DNA from: Lysobacter_I brunescens
Lineage (GTDB): Bacteria > Pseudomonadota > Gammaproteobacteria > Xanthomonadales > Xanthomonadaceae
Assembly (NCBI RefSeq): GCF_042677005.1
Contig: NZ_JBHTIF010000001.1
Location: 1,302,001-1,366,000, forward strand
Direction of reading: 5' to 3'
Length of the DNA: 64,000 bases
In this document: positions 61,509-64,000 of the stretch, piece by piece
Layout: the number at the start of each line of letters is the position of its first letter
How positions within the stretch are numbered: position 1 is the stretch's first letter
Translations under genes and position numbers: made by a program
Notes under the pieces: generated by a model
What the model saw: only the letters and a program-made list of their open reading frames with translations
Databases searched by the model: none
Told to the model about the DNA's origin: nothing

Positions 61509-61521
61509 AAGAATCCAGGCC

Positions 61522-62919
61522 ATGCCCAACAAGACCGAACACGCCAACAGCACGATGACCCCGCGCGAGATCGTGCAGGAACTCGACCGCCACATCATCG
61601 GCCAGTCCGCGGCCAAGCGCGCGGTCGCGATCGCGCTGCGCAACCGTTGGCGGCGCATGCAGCTCGATCCGGCGCTGCGCAACGAAGTCATGCCCAAGAA
61701 CATCCTGATGATCGGCCCGACCGGCGTGGGCAAGACCGAGATCGCGCGCCGCCTCGCCACGCTGGCGAACGCGCCGTTCGTGAAGGTCGAAGCCACCCGT
61801 TTCACTGAAGTCGGCTACGTCGGCAAGGATGTCGAGCAGATCATCCGCGATCTCGCCGACACTGCGGTGAAGATGTACCGCGAGCAGGCCAAGGCCCGCG
61901 TGCGTGCGCAGGCCGAGGCGCGCGCCGAGGACCGCATCCTCGATGCGCTGCTGCCTCGCCGTCAGGCCGCGACGACGCCGTTCGGCTTCGGCGCCGACGC
62001 GCCTGCCACGCTGGATGTCGGCAGCGGCGAGACCAGGGATCCGCAGGCCGACACCCGCGCCAAGCTGCGCAAGCAGCTGCGCGCCGGCGAGCTGGACGAT
62101 CGCGAGATCGAGGTCGATGTCTCGGTCAACGTCGGCGTCGACATCATGGCGCCGCCGGGCATGGAGGAAATGGGCCAGCAGCTGCGGCAGATGTTCTCGA
62201 ACCTGTCCGGCGGCAAGACCCACACCCGCAAGCTGAGCATCCGCGCCGCGCGCGTGCAGCTGCTCGAAGAGGAAGCGGGCAAACTGGTGAACGAGGACGA
62301 TGTGCGCGAGGCCGCGATCGAGGCCTGCGAGCAGCACGGCATCGTGTTCATCGACGAGATCGACAAGGTCGCCAAGCGCTCCGAGAGCGTCGGCGCCGAT
62401 GTCAGCCGCGAAGGCGTGCAGCGCGACCTGCTGCCGCTGGTCGAGGGCTCGACGGTCAGCACCAAGTACGGTGCGGTGAAGACCGACCACATCCTGTTCA
62501 TCGCCAGCGGCGCGTTCCACCTCGCCAAGCCCAGCGACCTGATCCCCGAGTTGCAGGGTCGCTTCCCGATCCGCGTCGAACTCGGCGCGCTGGGCAAGGA
62601 GGATTTCGTGCGCATCCTCACCGAACCGAAGGCCTCGCTGACCCTGCAGTACGTCGAATTGCTGAAGACCGAGGGCGTGGACCTGTCGTTCGCGCCCGAT
62701 GCGATCGAACGCCTGGCCGAGATCGCGACCACCGTGAACGAGCGCCAGGAGAACATCGGCGCCCGCCGCCTGCACACCATCCTCGAACGCCTGCTCGACG
62801 CGCTCAGCTACGAAGCGCCGGATCGCGGCGGCGCGCAGGTCCTCGTCGACCGCGCCTACGTCGACCAGCACCTCGGCGCGCTGGTGCAGGATCCGGACCT
62901 GTCGCGCTACATCCTCTGA
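61522..62919 (+). CDS. hslU: HslU ATPase subunit of HslVU protease
   Basis: A 465-residue AAA+ unfoldase. Walker A GPTGVGKT lies at 65-72, Walker B HGIVFIDEIDK, and the HslU-specific I domain spans about 110-240. SKRSESVGADVSREGVQRDLLPLVEG and the C-terminal ENIGARRLHTILERLL and RYIL tail (inserts between HslV subunits) are intact. The start at 61522 gives an N-terminal extension of 11 residues before the second Met at 61555; either may be used. Confidence 0.97.
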   Translation: MPNKTEHANSTMTPREIVQELDRHIIGQSAAKRAVAIALRNRWRRMQLDPALRNEVMPKNILMIGPTGVGKTEIARRLATLANAPFVKVEATRFTEVGYVGKDVEQIIRDLADTAVKMYREQAKARVRAQAEARAEDRILDALLPRRQAATTPFGFGADAPATLDVGSGETRDPQADTRAKLRKQLRAGELDDREIEVDVSVNVGVDIMAPPGMEEMGQQLRQMFSNLSGGKTHTRKLSIRAARVQLLEEEAGKLVNEDDVREAAIEACEQHGIVFIDEIDKVAKRSESVGADVSREGVQRDLLPLVEGSTVSTKYGAVKTDHILFIASGAFHLAKPSDLIPELQGRFPIRVELGALGKEDFVRILTEPKASLTLQYVELLKTEGVDLSFAPDAIERLAEIATTVNERQENIGARRLHTILERLLDALSYEAPDRGGAQVLVDRAYVDQHLGALVQDPDLSRYIL

Positions 62920-63082
62920 TCGTTCGACCGGGAACGCCGAAGCGGACCATGGCCGGCAATGCCCCGGCCGTGCGTCCGGAATCGCTGAACCGCCCCGCAA
63001 CGCGGGCTGGTGCGGGGCCGTGCATTGGCCGATCCGCGCGACGTATCGTCGTGGCTCCGACAACTCCACAGGACGTCCGCCG

Positions 63083-63700
63083 ATGTCGGCCCCCCGTGTC
63101 GCGATTTTCGTTCCGCTCGCATGCCCGTTCGTGCTCGCGCTCGCCGCCTGCGCGCATGCGCCGTCCGCCCGTGACCGTTCCTCCAGGGAGAATGCCCCGA
63201 TGACGACCCCTGCCGCCGAGGCGTTCGCGCCGAAGCTCGACGCCGAGCAGTCGCTGCGCCGCCTGCTGGACCTGATCCGGGGCAGCCGCAGCATCGGGGA
63301 GATCACCGCCGACCGCCTGCGCGAGGTCTTCGGCGTGTCCTTCACCGAGTCCTCGGGTCGCCACGGCTTCGCCGAGCGCCTGGATCGCGACTGGTGGTCC
63401 TCGTTCGAATTCGATCCGAACGGCGCCTACGGCCCGCGCTTCGAGTTCGCGTTCCGTCCGGACCCGCCGAACGCCAACCCGGCCGCCACCGCCATCTGCG
63501 CGCTCGACTACCAGGCGTTCGCCGCCGAACTGCAAGCCATGGGCTTCCGCCACGAAACCTACCGCGCCGAGCACAACCGCATCCTCCACGAACAGTTCGA
63601 GCGCCCCGGCATGACCGTGCAGGTCCATACCCGCGGCGAAGCGGAAGCGCCGCCGGAGAAGACCGCGCACCCCTGCGTCGAGATGGTGCTGATCCGCTGA
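63083..63700 (+). CDS. Hypothetical lipoprotein
   Basis: A 205-residue protein. Signal MSAPRVAIFVPLACPFVLALAAC has lipobox LAAC, then AHAPSARDRSS. The mature part is an alpha/beta chain, with LDAEQSLRRLLDLIRGSRSIGEITADRLREVFGVSF and a later YQAFAAELQAMGFRHETYRAEHNRILHEQFERPGMTVQVHTRG, ending in VEMVLIR. No family recognised. AGGACG precedes ATG 63083. A GGCCGG/CCGGCC hairpin near 62951-62969 separates it from hslU. Confidence 0.7.
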   Translation: MSAPRVAIFVPLACPFVLALAACAHAPSARDRSSRENAPMTTPAAEAFAPKLDAEQSLRRLLDLIRGSRSIGEITADRLREVFGVSFTESSGRHGFAERLDRDWWSSFEFDPNGAYGPRFEFAFRPDPPNANPAATAICALDYQAFAAELQAMGFRHETYRAEHNRILHEQFERPGMTVQVHTRGEAEAPPEKTAHPCVEMVLIR

Positions 63701-63745
63701 GCCGACAGGCGATCGGCCCGGGTCGCGCCACTCTCGATCCGGGCG

Positions 63746-64000
63746 TCAGTCCGCGCGCACCCGCCAGGCTTCCGCGAGCGAGATCGTGCCGGCGCGCGCC
63801 AGGCGCACCGCGGCCTGGGTGATCGGCACCATGCCGCCTTCGATCGCGGCGCCGTGGATCGCGTCGGCTTCGGCGCCGGGCACGATCAGGCTGCGGATCT
63901 TCGGGGTAACGATCATCAGTTCGTAGACAGCCTGGCGCTTGTACACGCCCAGACCTTCGCAGTGGTTGCAGCCCCGGCCGATGTGGAAGACCTCGTCCAT
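63746..64000 (-). CDS. C-terminal end of a GspE/PilB-type secretion ATPase, truncated by window edge
   Basis: The 84 visible codons extend beyond base 64000. They read RGCNHCEGLGVYKRQAVYELMIVTPKIRSLIV, then ITQAAVRLARAGTISLAEAWRVRAD. GCxxCxGxGxxxR is half of the tetracysteine zinc motif of type II secretion/type IV pilus ATPases, and the last helix (xGxTSxxEAxRV) is the typical C-terminus. The leading ATG at the window edge is probably internal. It is a traffic ATPase for pilin or secretion; which one cannot be told here. Confidence 0.85.
   Translation of the reverse strand: MDEVFHIGRGCNHCEGLGVYKRQAVYELMIVTPKIRSLIVPGAEADAIHGAAIEGGMVPITQAAVRLARAGTISLAEAWRVRAD

Overview
The window is chromosomal DNA of very high GC from a gammaproteobacterium, most likely family Xanthomonadaceae (Lysobacteraceae), in the Lysobacter/Luteimonas/Xanthomonas range. 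This placement is an inference from gene order and family content: SPOR protein-argS, radC-coaBC-dut-membrane-anchored phosphomannomutase, DUF4124 protein-pyrE-xth-ampG-like MFS, anmK-M23 peptidase-tyrS, lptM-dapF-DUF484-xerC followed by hslVU, a toxin carrying the Xanthomonadales XVIPCD secretion domain, and GTAG-headed REP palindromes. No rRNA, tRNA, CRISPR array, prophage or insertion sequence was recognised. No intergenic stretch exceeds about 360 bases.

Layout. 1-1341 is the 3' part of an AAA+ ATPase gene. 1515-9350 (minus) is a six-gene RND efflux operon: small membrane protein, atypical SDR, membrane fusion protein, RND pump, internally deleted SDR remnant, outer membrane factor. It is divergent from a LysR regulator at 9489. 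10720-15628 holds accessory genes: a secreted four-cysteine peptide, a DUF1801 protein, a coupled MpaB-like/DUF3429 pair, a BBE-type flavin oxidase, and DUF1232 and DUF6210-like proteins. 15650-19789 is the glyoxylate shunt, with a LysR regulator divergent from aceB and aceA. 19991-22248 carries four tandem secreted paralogues sharing an exact C-x6-G-S-x6-C signature. 22354-25633 has hemerythrin, a GFA-family gene broken by TGA, comM, ubiK and a PII gene. 25652-31320 has a PAP2 phosphatase, speE, an M48 protease and speA. 31555-36724 has a LytS/LytTR two-component pair, an acyltransferase, a lower-GC secreted orphan, a YdfG-like SDR and a small basic protein.

36826-52944 is mostly housekeeping: SPOR protein, argS, radC, coaBC, dut, algC-like, DUF4124 protein, pyrE, xth, ampG-like, ribbon-helix-helix protein, anmK, M23 peptidase, tyrS. 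53059-54831 is a predicted type IV secretion antibacterial effector (DUF2235 lipase plus XVIPCD) with no neighbouring immunity gene. 55191-62919 contains periplasmic oligopeptidase B, a DUF454 protein, lptM-dapF-DUF484-xerC and hslVU. The window ends with a lipoprotein and the 3' end of a GspE/PilB-type ATPase gene on the minus strand.

Themes: cell-envelope and stress functions dominate the accessory parts, and several genes overlap by 4 bases (ATGA or GTGA), pointing to translational coupling. At least five different palindromic repeat families sit between genes; in two cases the repeat overlaps the stop codon of the preceding gene. Two genes look recently degraded: the SDR remnant in the efflux operon and the GFA-family gene.
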